Shown here one piece after another: positions 53,734 to 63,640 of a DNA stretch of 64,000 nucleotides. Origin of the DNA: Enterococcus pseudoavium NBRC 100491. GTDB lineage: Bacteria > Bacillota > Bacilli > Lactobacillales > Enterococcaceae. Position 1 is the first letter of the stretch. Each line of letters starts with the position of its first letter. Position numbers and translations under genes: made by a program. The stretch covers positions 47,242 through 111,241 of the forward strand of contig NZ_BCQF01000006.1 in NCBI RefSeq assembly GCF_001544295.1, read 5' to 3'. The notes below the pieces were generated by a model, which worked only from the letters and a program-made list of their open reading frames with translations, ran no database searches and was not told the DNA's origin.

Positions 53734-55812
53734 TTATTTTTGAACGGCTTCTTCATAATCGCCATTGATACAAACGACTTGTTTACCACCTTTGACTTTT
53801 TTCTCAACTAAATAGCCTTCACATTTCGGACAGCTTCGACCGACTGGTTTGTCCCAAGAAGTAAAGTCGCAATCTGGGTAACGAGAACAACCGTAGAATA
53901 AACGATTTTTCTTAGATTTACGCTCAACAACTTGACCTTTATGACAGACCGGACATTCAACACCGATTTCTTTGATGATCGGTTTCGTATTACGGCAATC
54001 TGGAAAGTTACTGCAGGCATAAAACTTCCCGTAACGACCTAATTTGATTACCATCGGATGTCCACAGACATCACAATCAAAGCCCGCAGGTTCATCTTTA
54101 ATTTGGATCTTTTCGATGCCTTCTTCTGCTTTTTCCAGTTCAACGGCAAATGGTTTATAGAAGCGATCCACAACTTTGGTCCATTCTTCTTTGCCTTCTT
54201 CAACCTTATCTAAATCATTTTCCATCTCAGCTGTAAAATTAACGTCAACAATCTGCGGGAAGAAATCGACAATTAACGTATTAACGATCTCACCTAATTC
54301 TGTTGGTTCAAAGCGTTTTTGAGTTAACTTGACATAATAACGGCGTTGGATCGTATCCAGCGTCGGCGCATAAGTTGATGGTCGGCCTACTCCGTTTTCT
54401 TCCAAGGTTTTGATTAAGGTTGCTTCACTGTAGCGCGCAGGTGGTTGGGTGAAATGCTGTTTTGGTTCGATATCCACAGCTTGTACTACATCGCCCTTTT
54501 CAAGTTCTGGTAAAATATTTTCTTTATCTTCTTTACCGTCATCACGGCCTTCAATATAGACTTGCATAAACCCTTTAAACTTGATCTTCGAACCATTAGC
54601 AATAAAAATCACACCATTTTGTTCTAGTGTCACTTTCATTGTATCTAGCACTGCTGCGGTCATTTGACTGGCAACAAAACGTGACCAGATCAACGTATAT
54701 AATTTCAATTGATCTTTATCTAAATATTGTTTCATCTCTTCCGGTGTCCGCTGTACACTCGTTGGCCGAATTGCTTCATGGGCATCTTGTGAGCCTTGGG
54801 GATTTTTCACCTTACGGGCATGGTGTTGCGAATATTCCTTGCCATAGGTTTTTTCAATAAATTCCGAAGCTTCCGTCTTCGCCGTATCTGAGATCCGCGT
54901 CGAATCCGTCCGCATGTAAGTAATCAGACCGACCGTTCCCTGCTTACCAAGGGCGATCCCTTCATACAACTGTTGGGCCACCATCATGGTTTTTCTCGTC
55001 CGAAAATTCAATTTGCGGGCTGATTCTTGTTGCATATTACTCGTGGTAAAAGGCAACGCTGGATTCCGTTTGCGTTCCTTTTTCTCAACTTTGGTCACTT
55101 CGTAATCCTTGCCGTCGATTCTTGAAGTCACTTCCTTGACTGCTTCAGCGTTTGGTAATTTTTTCTTTTTACCGTCCACACCCCAGAAATTAGCTTTGAA
55201 TTTTTTTGTTTTCTTCTTGAAATTACCATCAATGCTCCAGTATTCTTCTGGCACAAAATCACGAATCGCCTGTTCGCGATCGATGATCATTTTTAAGGCA
55301 ATTGATTGAACCCGACCGGCACTCAAACCTTTTTTAATTTTTTTCCACAAAATCGGCGAGATCGAATAACCCACCAAACGATCTAATGCACGCCGAGCTT
55401 GTTGGGCATCAACTAAAGATAGATCGATTGAACGTGGTTCTTTAAAAGCTGCTTTGACTGCGTCTTTGGTAATTTCATTAAAGACCACCCGATTCTTATC
55501 TTTCAAATCTAAGCCTAATAAATAAGCTAAATGCCAAGCAATTGCTTCCCCTTCTCTATCCGGGTCACTTGCAAGATAAACTTTTTGTGCTTTTTTTGCT
55601 GCTTGTTTTAGACTTTTGATGACATCGCCTTTACCGCGAATGGAGATGTAATGGGGTTCATAATTATTTTCAACATCGATCCCCATTTTACTTTTAGGTA
55701 AATCACGGACATGACCAACACTTGCTACCACTTTATAATTTCTTCCTAAATATTTTTCAATGGTCTTGGCTTTTGCTGGTGATTCCACGATAACTAGGTA
55801 TTTATAGGCCAA
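53734..55812 (-). CDS. topA: DNA topoisomerase I
   Basis: The 692-residue type IA topoisomerase has the Toprim domain ([17 protein letters not shown] near residue 8 and [14 protein letters not shown]) and the catalytic tyrosine in [14 protein letters not shown]. The C-terminus has three zinc-finger repeats with CDVCGHP, CPVCHKG and CPKCEGY. It relaxes negative supercoils. Confidence 0.97.
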   Translation of the reverse strand: MAYKYLVIVESPAKAKTIEKYLGRNYKVVASVGHVRDLPKSKMGIDVENNYEPHYISIRGKGDVIKSLKQAAKKAQKVYLASDPDREGEAIAWHLAYLLGLDLKDKNRVVFNEITKDAVKAAFKEPRSIDLSLVDAQQARRALDRLVGYSISPILWKKIKKGLSAGRVQSIALKMIIDREQAIRDFVPEEYWSIDGNFKKKTKKFKANFWGVDGKKKKLPNAEAVKEVTSRIDGKDYEVTKVEKKERKRNPALPFTTSNMQQESARKLNFRTRKTMMVAQQLYEGIALGKQGTVGLITYMRTDSTRISDTAKTEASEFIEKTYGKEYSQHHARKVKNPQGSQDAHEAIRPTSVQRTPEEMKQYLDKDQLKLYTLIWSRFVASQMTAAVLDTMKVTLEQNGVIFIANGSKIKFKGFMQVYIEGRDDGKEDKENILPELEKGDVVQAVDIEPKQHFTQPPARYSEATLIKTLEENGVGRPSTYAPTLDTIQRRYYVKLTQKRFEPTELGEIVNTLIVDFFPQIVDVNFTAEMENDLDKVEEGKEEWTKVVDRFYKPFAVELEKAEEGIEKIQIKDEPAGFDCDVCGHPMVIKLGRYGKFYACSNFPDCRNTKPIIKEIGVECPVCHKGQVVERKSKKNRLFYGCSRYPDCDFTSWDKPVGRSCPKCEGYLVEKKVKGGKQVVCINGDYEEAVQK

Positions 55813-55912
55813 AAATTTTGCCTCCTTATTTTTTTCTACTATTATATATCGGCAACTACTGACAAATCGTAGCCTATAATACGCTATTCAAATTTTGTTT
55901 GTCAAGTCTAGT

Positions 55913-56767
55913 CTAATGAATTTTGTTCAACAAATCATAAGGATCAAAGATATCTTTTGTTTTTTCAACGCAAATCGCCCCATCTTGAATCAGCTGATGA
56001 CAGCCACTTGAGCGCCCATCTAAAATCGATCCTGGAACTACAAAAACCTCTTTGCCATAATCCAATGCCTGTTGCGCTGTGATCAACGAACCGCTGCGTT
56101 TTTTCGCTTCAATGACTAATACACCGCTACTTAATCCTGCAATAATTCGATTACGCATCGGAAAATGAAATTTTGCTGGGGGCGTACCATTAGGGTATTC
56201 ACTCAAAACTAACTGATGTCTGCTCATCTCGATCTGCAAATTGCCGCTTACTTTAGGATAACAAATATCCAAGCCCGTTCCAACCACCCCAATCGTCTTT
56301 CCTTGATTACTGATGGCAAATTGGTGAGCAAAGCTATCGATTCCTTTGGCTAAACCACTGACAATGATAAAACCACGCTTGGTTAGTGTTGGCATCAATT
56401 CTTGCAAGACTAGATAGCCGTATTGAGTAGCATCTCGTGCGCCCACTACGGCTAATAATTCACCCTTTAGCAAAGCTAGGTCTCCTTTGTAAAAAAGGAC
56501 TAATGGTGGCGTGGGTACATGTCGTAAGGCTTCTGGATACAGTGGATCTTCGATTGTGAGGTATTGATGGCTCGCCTCAATTTCTTGGAGGCGTTCTTCG
56601 GTCCATTCGTTCCAATCATTTGGTTTGGTGGTCTGGGCCAATAATCTGATTTCCAAGCTGTCGAACTGCCACCATTGATGCCGTTTAGCAAATTGATAAA
56701 TCCGATCTTTGCCAAATGCTCCGATTCCATGAGTCAAACTTAACCGTAACAAAAATTTATTTTTCAA
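55913..56767 (-). CDS. dprA: DNA processing protein DprA (Smf)
   Basis: The 284-residue protein has an N-terminal helix-hairpin region and the extended Rossmann domain with VGARDATQYGY, SGLAKGIDSFAHQFA and GTGLDICYP. It loads RecA onto incoming single-stranded DNA in natural transformation. Enterococci carry it in this conserved cluster although competence is not established. Confidence 0.94.
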   Translation of the reverse strand: MKNKFLLRLSLTHGIGAFGKDRIYQFAKRHQWWQFDSLEIRLLAQTTKPNDWNEWTEERLQEIEASHQYLTIEDPLYPEALRHVPTPPLVLFYKGDLALLKGELLAVVGARDATQYGYLVLQELMPTLTKRGFIIVSGLAKGIDSFAHQFAISNQGKTIGVVGTGLDICYPKVSGNLQIEMSRHQLVLSEYPNGTPPAKFHFPMRNRIIAGLSSGVLVIEAKKRSGSLITAQQALDYGKEVFVVPGSILDGRSSGCHQLIQDGAICVEKTKDIFDPYDLLNKIH

Positions 56768-56826
56768 AAAAACCCCTCTTTTCAGTTCTTTATCAAAAAG
56801 ATACCGAAAAAAGGAGAATCTTATTT

Positions 56827-57591
56827 TTATTTATTTTTAATTGGTGCAAACGTTTTACGATGGATTGGTAAGATTCCGTAATTTTCTAGCGCTGCCAAAT
56901 GCTCCTTGGTACCGTAACCAGCATTTTTTGCAAAACCATAAGCCGGATATTGCGTTCCATAATCTGCCATCCATTCATCTCGATATACTTTTGCAACAAT
57001 ACTGGCAGCCGCAATCGAAACCGAACGAGCATCGCCTTTAATAATTTTTTCTTGTGGTAAGCCATTCTCTAAAACCATCGCATCGATCAACAAACAATCC
57101 GGGGCGATTTCCAACTGATCAATGGCTCGTTGCATTGCAACTTTGGTCGCTTGATAAATATTCAATTGATCGATTTCTTCAGCCGTTGCTTCACCAATTC
57201 CGATGGCTCGAGCATTGCGTTTAATTTCTGCAACTAATTCTTCACGCTTTTGCGCCGAAAGCTGTTTAGAATCATTCAGTCCTAGAATTTCATGTTCTTC
57301 ATTTAAAATAACCGCAGCTGCTACGACTGGCCCCGCTAAAGGCCCCCGACCGACCTCGTCAATCCCACAAATCGCTTGAAATCCTTGCGCTTTCTTTTCC
57401 TCTTCAAAAACCGACATCGCATGATATTTTTCAACCAAGGCTCTCTGTTTGTCCTGTTGTCTTTGCCATTGCGCCAACGCCTGTTGGACACCTTTTCGTG
57501 CATCACTTCGAAATTCTGCAAGACGCGGGTCATCTGCTGAAGAGATTTCATTCAAGATCGCTTTGATGGCACTGATGGATAATTTTTCCAT
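56827..57591 (-). CDS. rnhB: Ribonuclease HII
   Basis: The 254-residue enzyme has the active-site block CGIDEVGRGPLAGPVVAAAV, the LLIDAMVL segment and GDARSVSIAAASIVAKVYRD. An N-terminal helical extension of about 65 residues is usual in Firmicutes. It removes RNA from DNA hybrids and misincorporated ribonucleotides. Its ATG overlaps the rbgA stop (TAATG). Confidence 0.96.
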   Translation of the reverse strand: MEKLSISAIKAILNEISSADDPRLAEFRSDARKGVQQALAQWQRQQDKQRALVEKYHAMSVFEEEKKAQGFQAICGIDEVGRGPLAGPVVAAAVILNEEHEILGLNDSKQLSAQKREELVAEIKRNARAIGIGEATAEEIDQLNIYQATKVAMQRAIDQLEIAPDCLLIDAMVLENGLPQEKIIKGDARSVSIAAASIVAKVYRDEWMADYGTQYPAYGFAKNAGYGTKEHLAALENYGILPIHRKTFAPIKNK

Positions 57592-58439
57592 TAATCACTC
57601 AGCTCCTCAAAACGATCTAAAGTATAACGACCGAGCTTGCCTTGACGCAATTCAAGAATCAGCATTTCACTGGCACGTTCATAATCATCTTTAAATCCGC
57701 GTTTTTCTGAAATTAACATTAATAATTCAGGTAATTCCATAAACAACTCATCATCCGTCAATTTATAACGAGCTTTTAACTGTTCAGGATAAAAACGGCA
57801 GAAGACTTCCAATTCATAGAGCGCCAAATCATCTAGATGTAACAGATCATCTTTGATCGCTCCTGTTAAAGCTAATTTTTTGCCGACTGCCGGATCTTCA
57901 AATTTAGGCCATAAAATCCCTGGTGTATCCAACAGCTCTAATTGAGAACCAAATCGCAGCCATTGTTGGCCTTTCGTTACCCCAGGACGATTCCCGGTAC
58001 TAGCGACTTTTTTCCCTGCTAAATGGTTAAGTAGCGTGGATTTCCCAACATTGGGAATTCCTAACACCATCGCTCGGATCGCACGCGGCTTCAACCCTCT
58101 TTCTTTATCACGAGCAATTTTTTCTGCCAAGACTTTTTTACTGGCTGGGAGAATTTGCTTGACACTTTTATCCTCCTTCGCAGTCAACGCTAAGACTTGA
58201 TGTCCTTGCTCTCGAAAATAATTGATCCATAAACTGGTCTGGGCGGGATCAGCTAAATCAGCTTTATTTAATAAAACCAAACGCGGCTTTTGCTGAACAA
58301 TTTGATCCAACATAGGATTACGTGAAGACAGCGGTAATCGAGCATCAATCAATTCAAAAACAATATCGACGAATTTTAATTTTTCAGAAACTTCCCGTCT
58401 AGCTTTCGCCATGTGTCCGGGAAACCATTGTATGGTCAT
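57591..58439 (-). CDS. rbgA: Ribosome biogenesis GTPase RbgA (YlqF)
   Basis: The 282-residue circularly permuted GTPase has G4 LLNKADLAD, G1 LGIPNVGKST and G3 LDTPGI in permuted order, starting MTIQWFPGHMAKAR. It assists late 50S subunit assembly. The ATG at 58439 fits the family start; AAAGGAGTGG is 11 bases ahead. An integrative element lies immediately upstream, so the native promoter may be altered. Confidence 0.95.
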   Translation of the reverse strand: MTIQWFPGHMAKARREVSEKLKFVDIVFELIDARLPLSSRNPMLDQIVQQKPRLVLLNKADLADPAQTSLWINYFREQGHQVLALTAKEDKSVKQILPASKKVLAEKIARDKERGLKPRAIRAMVLGIPNVGKSTLLNHLAGKKVASTGNRPGVTKGQQWLRFGSQLELLDTPGILWPKFEDPAVGKKLALTGAIKDDLLHLDDLALYELEVFCRFYPEQLKARYKLTDDELFMELPELLMLISEKRGFKDDYERASEMLILELRQGKLGRYTLDRFEELSD

Positions 58440-58534
58440 ATTATGAAGTCCACTCCTTTCATACCAAGGTTTTAAAGGCCTTGATTTATAGAAATTTAGG
58501 TAAAATACTATGCATGGGACAAACATGGGACAGT

Positions 58535-60058
58535 TTAAAGATCGCCCTTCAACACTAGATTGTCTCCATACGTTATCTTGTAACCTAGTGTCTTTCGCAT
58601 TTTACCATAAATTGTTTCAATATCAAATGCTTGCCATTCTTCACTCAAATCACTACTTATCTTCTGAATAATGTTATTCTTTAAATGTCTAGTTTGGTAT
58701 TCTGGGGGAATCCCCAAAGCTTTTTTAAAATCTTCAAGAGTAAACTCGATTACATTTTTATCTGTATTTTCTCTCAAAATCTTATTGAGCTTACTTGAAT
58801 ATTCACTACAGAAAACCTCTGGATAAAAATCGAGTGGATTATCTTTATCTAACCAATGATCAAGAGCATTTACAATTCGTGTTGTACCTTTATTCGAAGT
58901 TTGAGCATAAACGTTCATTGTAGTTCTCAAATCTGTATGTCCCGCATGAGATTGGATTGATTTTGGATCAACTCCATCACTATCTTTTAAGTAAGTAATA
59001 TTAATAAACCTAAAAGAGTGAGGAGTAATATTTTTAACCCACTTAAAACCATATTTACTTTCGCAGTTTTCTCTTAAACCATCTTGAATTCTATGAATAA
59101 ACGTTCGATATGATTTGGAAGTAACTGGCGCACCGTTTAACGTTCTGAATATTGATTCGGTTTGTACATATGATTTCCACGGTTTTATTTGATATTTCTT
59201 ATCTAGCTGTTTGCTTTTTTTCATAGCAGCAAGTAAGCTCTGCAAAGCTACCTGGGACAATCCGACTACCCGTTCAGATTCTTCTGTTTTAGGTGGACCA
59301 TACTCAAATTTCCCCTTACCAGTTTGAATTAGATTTTTCGTTACTGTTATTCTACGATTTTCAAAATCTACATCATCTGCTGTTAAAGCTCCTGCCTCTC
59401 CAATTCGAAGTCCAGTATTCACTAAGAATAAAGTGAGATGGTAATAAACTGGATTCACCGATTTCTTAACCTCTGTTAGGAAAGCATTTAGCTCATGTGG
59501 TTCGAGATATTTTAGTTTTCTTCTTATTTTAGGTTCCATTTTCTTTTCTCGAGGTAAATTCAACTCGACAACAGACATGGGAGAATAAACTAAAATACGA
59601 TGTTTTACTGCATATCGAAAGATTTTATTTAGAGTACTCTTAATATGAATCATCGTAGAATAGGAACTATCGTATTTTTTTTGATAATCAGTTAACAATT
59701 TTTCGAGTAATAATGGTGTGATACTTTCAACTAAAATATCACCATCAATTAAATCCTTTACCCTTTGAATCACTAACTTTTCTCGTTCTAACGTTCTTTC
59801 GTTAACACCAACTTGCCAATGTTCAAACCATTTTTCAACAAGTTGAGAGAAACGTAATATTCCATCTGGTCGGACATATTCATATTCCTCTAAAATTCGA
59901 TCTATCTTGTCTTCTAATTCACGTTCAGCATTTCTTTGAGCTTTCCGAGTGCTACCAGAATAAGTCAGGGTAATTTTTGTTCTCTTTCCAGTTAAAGGAT
60001 TAGTATATCGGCTAATGCATTGATAATTTCCACTTGGCAATTTTACATGTGATGCCAT
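58535..60058 (-). CDS. Tyrosine integrase with extra C-terminal domain
   Basis: The 507-residue recombinase has an N-terminal arm-type DNA-binding domain (SGNYQCISRYTNPLTGKRTK), a SAM-like core-binding domain and a catalytic domain with NTGLRIGEAGAL (Arg), HSFRFINITYL (His-x-x-Arg), HAGHTDLRTTMNVYAQ (His, Tyr about residue 384). Phage-type integrases usually end there; about 120 further residues follow. That tail has a winged-helix-like block (FTLEDFKKALGIPPEY, then a helix and a KMRKTLGYKITY strand) reminiscent of Rep_3 replication initiators. The start follows AGGAGTG. It drives integration and excision of the surrounding element. Confidence 0.88.
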   Translation of the reverse strand: MASHVKLPSGNYQCISRYTNPLTGKRTKITLTYSGSTRKAQRNAERELEDKIDRILEEYEYVRPDGILRFSQLVEKWFEHWQVGVNERTLEREKLVIQRVKDLIDGDILVESITPLLLEKLLTDYQKKYDSSYSTMIHIKSTLNKIFRYAVKHRILVYSPMSVVELNLPREKKMEPKIRRKLKYLEPHELNAFLTEVKKSVNPVYYHLTLFLVNTGLRIGEAGALTADDVDFENRRITVTKNLIQTGKGKFEYGPPKTEESERVVGLSQVALQSLLAAMKKSKQLDKKYQIKPWKSYVQTESIFRTLNGAPVTSKSYRTFIHRIQDGLRENCESKYGFKWVKNITPHSFRFINITYLKDSDGVDPKSIQSHAGHTDLRTTMNVYAQTSNKGTTRIVNALDHWLDKDNPLDFYPEVFCSEYSSKLNKILRENTDKNVIEFTLEDFKKALGIPPEYQTRHLKNNIIQKISSDLSEEWQAFDIETIYGKMRKTLGYKITYGDNLVLKGDL

Positions 60059-60160
60059 ATCAAATCACTCCTATAGGTTGGTGTGATATTGATTACAAAA
60101 ACATGCAATAGTTCTCCTCCAGTTACTATTTTATCACACCAACTTTCTTTTAACAGCGAC

Positions 60161-60436
60161 TTACCGGTAATTGGTTCTTTGCTTATATTTCAAAAATTCG
60201 TGAAATCCATTAATGTTTATCCAAACCAATTTTGGAGTTGGGTTAATGACGTATTTTCTAAAATCCTTGCTTCTTCTCATCTCCATCAACCAATGACTCA
60301 GCGTATTGATATTCAGATGTTCATATCTTTTCATTAACCCTTTTTTGTTAGTCCACTCTGTCTCTAAATCTTCATCTTTAGTAAGTTTCATCAGAAAGTT
60401 CAATTCCTTTCTATTTAAATGGTACATACTATACAC
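60161..60436 (-). CDS. Putative excisionase / small DNA-binding protein
   Basis: The 91-residue basic protein ends about 100 bases upstream of the integrase. It contains an ENTRY-type helix-turn-helix (LMKRYEHLNINTLSHWLMEM) and closes with KLVWININGFHEFLKYKQ, as in excisionases of Lactobacillales elements. The GTG start at 60436 has AGGAAGG at suitable distance. Position next to int and the motif support excisionase; direct homology to Tn916 Xis is not obvious. Confidence 0.65.
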   Translation of the reverse strand: MYSMYHLNRKELNFLMKLTKDEDLETEWTNKKGLMKRYEHLNINTLSHWLMEMRRSKDFRKYVINPTPKLVWININGFHEFLKYKQRTNYR

Positions 60437-60451
60437 AACTAAATTACCTTC

Positions 60452-60523
60452 CTATTTCTTTTTTAGGCAACCAGAATCAATTCGAAAGGACTCCAATCTA
60501 TCAGCTGCTCTGCTAAAGCACAT
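60452..60523 (-). CDS. Candidate 23-residue small ORF with strong ribosome binding site
   Basis: An ATG at 60523 is preceded by GGGGGGAGGTG and opens a 23-codon frame (MCFSRAADRLESF start) that ends 15 bases before the excisionase start. The optimal Shine-Dalgarno sequence suggests translation. It may be a leader peptide for the next gene. The remaining 60524-60787 region is AT-rich with no gene found. Confidence 0.4.
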   Translation of the reverse strand: MCFSRAADRLESFRIDSGCLKKK

Positions 60524-60787
60524 AGGAATTTCACCTCCCCCCAGTAATGGCGGGCCAATTTGGTTACGGAAGTATCATTATCTAGTTTTCATCTTTACAT
60601 TTCACTATTTCTGTCGCTCCGATCATTCGCTCCTCCTGGCGTAATAAAATGTAAGATTAAAAAACTAACGTACTGATAGATTTTATATTCAAATTTCAAT
60701 GAACATGGCTTTTCAGCCTATGATAATCTTCTAGAAATGAATCTAAAAAACTTCCATAGAATGAAAATTGGAAAGAGGAAGGCACTA

Positions 60788-61033
60788 CTAGCGACTGACA
60801 TCAAAGGTCAGGATCTTTTCAATCAGCTTGGTTTCCAAGTTTCTACGCAAAAACTCATCAACATAAACGGGCGATATAGAACCAACTTCATAGTTATTTC
60901 GCAATGAAAGTCTGATAATATACTTCTGATAGTGTTGAAGAACCTTCGTGATTGCCACCGGCTCCCCAGAAACTGCCGAAACAATTGTCTCTACTTCTAA
61001 TGAAGAAACCGCCTTGTTAGTGTCATTATTCAT
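60788..61033 (-). CDS. Tn916 Orf8-like helix-turn-helix protein
   Basis: The 81-residue protein (VETIVSAVSGEPVAITKVLQ and DEFLRRNLETKLIEKILTFDV) matches the small HTH family adjacent to orf7 in Tn916-type elements. It overlaps the upstream sigma-like gene by 8 bases, so the two are coupled. These proteins take part in regulating element transfer. Confidence 0.8.
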   Translation of the reverse strand: MNNDTNKAVSSLEVETIVSAVSGEPVAITKVLQHYQKYIIRLSLRNNYEVGSISPVYVDEFLRRNLETKLIEKILTFDVSR

Positions 61034-61448
61034 AGCTTTTTTCCTCCAAATACTTCCTTAACTCTTCTTCGGCTTTCCTTCGTTGGTACCACACACCACC
61101 AACACTCATTCCAATTACTTCCCCTATTTCACGATCGTTGAATCCCGCAAAATAATAAAGTAAGATAATTTTTCGTTTGGGTTCGCTGAGTTGATGAATT
61201 GCTTCTGCAACATCGAGATTTTCGACTAATAGTTCCATGCCTAGAGCTAGAAAAACCTCACTATTCTCTATAGAAGTATTTTTGGCTTGAAAAGATGTTA
61301 AAGCTGATTCTGGTAATTCAGTTAATGAGACTTGCCGTTCTCGAAGTCTGGCGTATTGCTTTTTGATATTCCGTGCTTCATTTCGAATGACTGTTTTACA
61401 AAAGCTATCAAAAATTTGTACAATGCGGAAATCCAATGAATCTTCCAT
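61026..61448 (-). CDS. Sigma-70-like regulator (Tn916 Orf7 type)
   Basis: The 140-residue protein has a C-terminal sigma region 4 helix-turn-helix (LSEPKRKIILLYYFAGFNDREIGEVIGMSVGGV in positions of about 85-118). The N-terminal half (FDSFCKTVIRNEARNIKKQY) is the Orf7-type domain. In Tn916, orf7 promotes transcription of transfer genes. The start has GGAGGAAAG upstream. Confidence 0.85.
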   Translation of the reverse strand: MEDSLDFRIVQIFDSFCKTVIRNEARNIKKQYARLRERQVSLTELPESALTSFQAKNTSIENSEVFLALGMELLVENLDVAEAIHQLSEPKRKIILLYYFAGFNDREIGEVIGMSVGGVWYQRRKAEEELRKYLEEKSYE

Positions 61449-61551
61449 ATTCTTTCCTCCTCATGTTCAAACGAAGATTTTTTAACTCATTGCTTTCCCC
61501 TTTCCACTACTAATACAATTTGGACAGGTAGATTTTTCGAAGAATCGGAAT

Positions 61552-61594
61552 TTTTTTCAAAAAAATAGCGCACAGACAAATTTGTCTATACGCT
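61552..61594 (-). terminator. Terminator after the acidic lipoprotein gene
   Basis: On the minus strand AGCG...AGACAAATTTGTCT...CGCT forms a stem and is followed by a T run. It lies about 65 bases after the stop at 61661. Confidence 0.75.
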
Positions 61595-61660
61595 TCATAA
61601 AAAAATTCATAATGAACATTAGTTTAGTTAGCAACAATAAATAGATTTTTTAAAAATTAT

Positions 61661-62242
61661 CTAGTTATTGTTTTGTAGAACGTGTTCGAGTATTGCCGCT
61701 GCTTTTCCTTCAAACACGCATTCTTGGTAATTATCCGTTAGATTATCTTGATTCAATAGAATCGTAACAATCGAATCATTGTCACTGATTTCCTCGTCTT
61801 CTTCCTTGAAGGCCGCAACCTGCTCCTCGGACAAACCTAAGTCGCCAAACTTCGTCCCCGACCACGTGCCATCATCGCTTTTCCCATAGGCCGCTTCCAG
61901 CTTCGTCAAAGTCTCCGCAGCTTCCTCCTCTGTCGGCATATAGCGCAACGTCACGCCAATCAAGCCAAAGCCCGGCTCAAAGACCAAGTCCGGAGCAGCC
62001 ATCCCCACTTCCGTCTCCATGGCACTGGTAAAAGAGAATACCTGATATTTTTCGGGAGTGACATCCAGCGCCGCCTCTTCCGCATCCAAGTCTAAGGCCT
62101 CCATAGCCTCATCTTCTCCCATCCCCCAACTAACATCTTCAAAAGGTGGCGTCCAGTCATAGGTCACATCCTCGGGATCCTCCTGGGTAGAGCAGCCACC
62201 TAAGAAACACACTGCCAACAAGCCTAACAAAAGTTTTTTCAC
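61661..62242 (-). CDS. Acidic lipoprotein of unknown function (element cargo)
   Basis: The 193-residue product starts at a GTG behind GGAGGAG, giving a clean lipoprotein signal ending in lipobox LGGC at about residues 15-18. The mature protein is strongly acidic (many DE runs, few basic residues) with no known domain. Its base composition is clearly GC-richer than neighbouring genes, which suggests separate origin. An IS256-type element ends 13 bases before the start, so its promoter may be displaced or supplied by the IS. Confidence 0.75.
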   Translation of the reverse strand: MKKLLLGLLAVCFLGGCSTQEDPEDVTYDWTPPFEDVSWGMGEDEAMEALDLDAEEAALDVTPEKYQVFSFTSAMETEVGMAAPDLVFEPGFGLIGVTLRYMPTEEEAAETLTKLEAAYGKSDDGTWSGTKFGDLGLSEEQVAAFKEEDEEISDNDSIVTILLNQDNLTDNYQECVFEGKAAAILEHVLQNNN

Positions 62243-62365
62243 ATTCACTCCTCCAGTGATTACGTCCATATAATTGTGTAAAAGTGAAGCATCAAAAAAG
62301 CCATTGATCTCAGTTAGGAGTACAATGTTTTTTGCAGAAAACATACTCGAATAGGACTGATATCA

Positions 62366-63553
62366 ATGACTCAAGTACATTTTACTTTTGAAAGCGAAGA
62401 AATTCAAGCAATTATAAACGAAAGCGGTGCGAATGATACCGCAAAAACACTTATGACTATCATGTTTAATCAGCTGATGGAAGAACAACGAAATCAATAT
62501 ATTCAGGCAAATGCCTATGAACGTTCAGAAGAACGGCAATCACAAAGAAATGGTTACTACGATCGTTCGTTTACAACTCGAATTGGTATGTTAGAACTTC
62601 ATGTTCCACGAACCAGAGACGGTAAGTTTAGTCCTACTATCTTTGAAAGATATCAGCGAAGCGAAAAAGCTTTGATCGCTGCCATGATTGAAATGGTCAT
62701 TTCTGGTGTCTCCACTCGCAAAGTAACTAAAACAGTTGAACTGCTAACGGATGGTGCGACTGTTTCTAAATCATTCGTTTCAAATCTGATGAAACAGTTG
62801 GATCCATTTGTTTTTGAGTGGAGAAACCGGAGCCTAGAAGGCTCGGAATATCCATTTTTCATGTGTGATGCCCTGTATATGAAAGTAAGGGAAAATCATC
62901 GTATTGTCTCAAAAGGTGTATATATTGGTATCGGCATTGATTCTGATGGACGACGTACGATTCTTGGTTTTGATGTTCAAGACGGCGAATCGGAAGATAA
63001 TTGGGATACCGTTTTTCAATCGTTCGTTCAACGAGGTTTGTTCGGTGTAAAACTGGTCATTTCTGATGCACACAAAGGGTTAGTTAAGGCTGTTCGCAAG
63101 AACTTTTTAGGTGCGAGCTGGCAAAGATGCCAAGCCCACTTTTTGAGAAATATTTTTGATAAGCTGCCAAAGAAAGTTTCTTCTGATGTAAAAGACGAGT
63201 TGAAGAGTATCTTTAAAGCCTCTGAACTTGAATTGACACGTGAAAGAAAAGAGCACTTCTTGGAAAAATATGGTTGTGATTCAAAATTAAGTGCTGCTTG
63301 CGACATTTTAGAAAACGGCTTTGAAGATGCTATTCAAATTTTGTCTTTTCCTGAAAATATCCGCCGAAGGATTCGTACAACCAATGTGTTGGAACGGTTG
63401 AACGAAGAGATTCGCCGGAGAGAACGAGTGATTCGGATTTTTCCAAATATCAATTCCATCACTCGGATAATTGGAACACTTTTGATGGAAAAAGACACTG
63501 AGTGGCTGGCTTCTCCACGAAAATATTTAGAATTTAATTCGAATAACATTTAG
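62366..63553 (+). CDS. IS256-family (MULE-type) transposase
   Basis: The 395-residue DDE transposase has catalytic Asp in PFFMCDALYMKV, Asp in VISDAHKGLVKAV and Glu in TNVLERLNEEIRRRERVIRI. The WQRCQAHFLRN segment is characteristic of the MULE/IS256 superfamily. The reading frame is intact, so the IS may be active. The frame opens 108 bases inside the left end. Confidence 0.94.
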   Translation: MTQVHFTFESEEIQAIINESGANDTAKTLMTIMFNQLMEEQRNQYIQANAYERSEERQSQRNGYYDRSFTTRIGMLELHVPRTRDGKFSPTIFERYQRSEKALIAAMIEMVISGVSTRKVTKTVELLTDGATVSKSFVSNLMKQLDPFVFEWRNRSLEGSEYPFFMCDALYMKVRENHRIVSKGVYIGIGIDSDGRRTILGFDVQDGESEDNWDTVFQSFVQRGLFGVKLVISDAHKGLVKAVRKNFLGASWQRCQAHFLRNIFDKLPKKVSSDVKDELKSIFKASELELTRERKEHFLEKYGCDSKLSAACDILENGFEDAIQILSFPENIRRRIRTTNVLERLNEEIRRRERVIRIFPNINSITRIIGTLLMEKDTEWLASPRKYLEFNSNNI

Positions 63554-63578
63554 CACCATGAACCTGTGCGAGTCTCTT

Positions 63579-63640
63579 CTTTCTGAGGAGAGACATCAAG
63601 AGTCGTTGCGCTACTGCTCCTGACCTCTCTCCTCAGAAAG
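63579..63640. repeat. Large imperfect hairpin in the IS 3' region
   Basis: CTTTCTGAGGAGAGA (63579-63593) and its exact complement TCTCTCCTCAGAAAG (63626-63640) enclose a 32-base loop. Outer arms TGAACCT (63559) and AGGTTCA (63656) may extend the stem. It sits between the transposase stop and the right terminal repeat and may terminate transcription or protect the IS from read-through. Confidence 0.7.
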
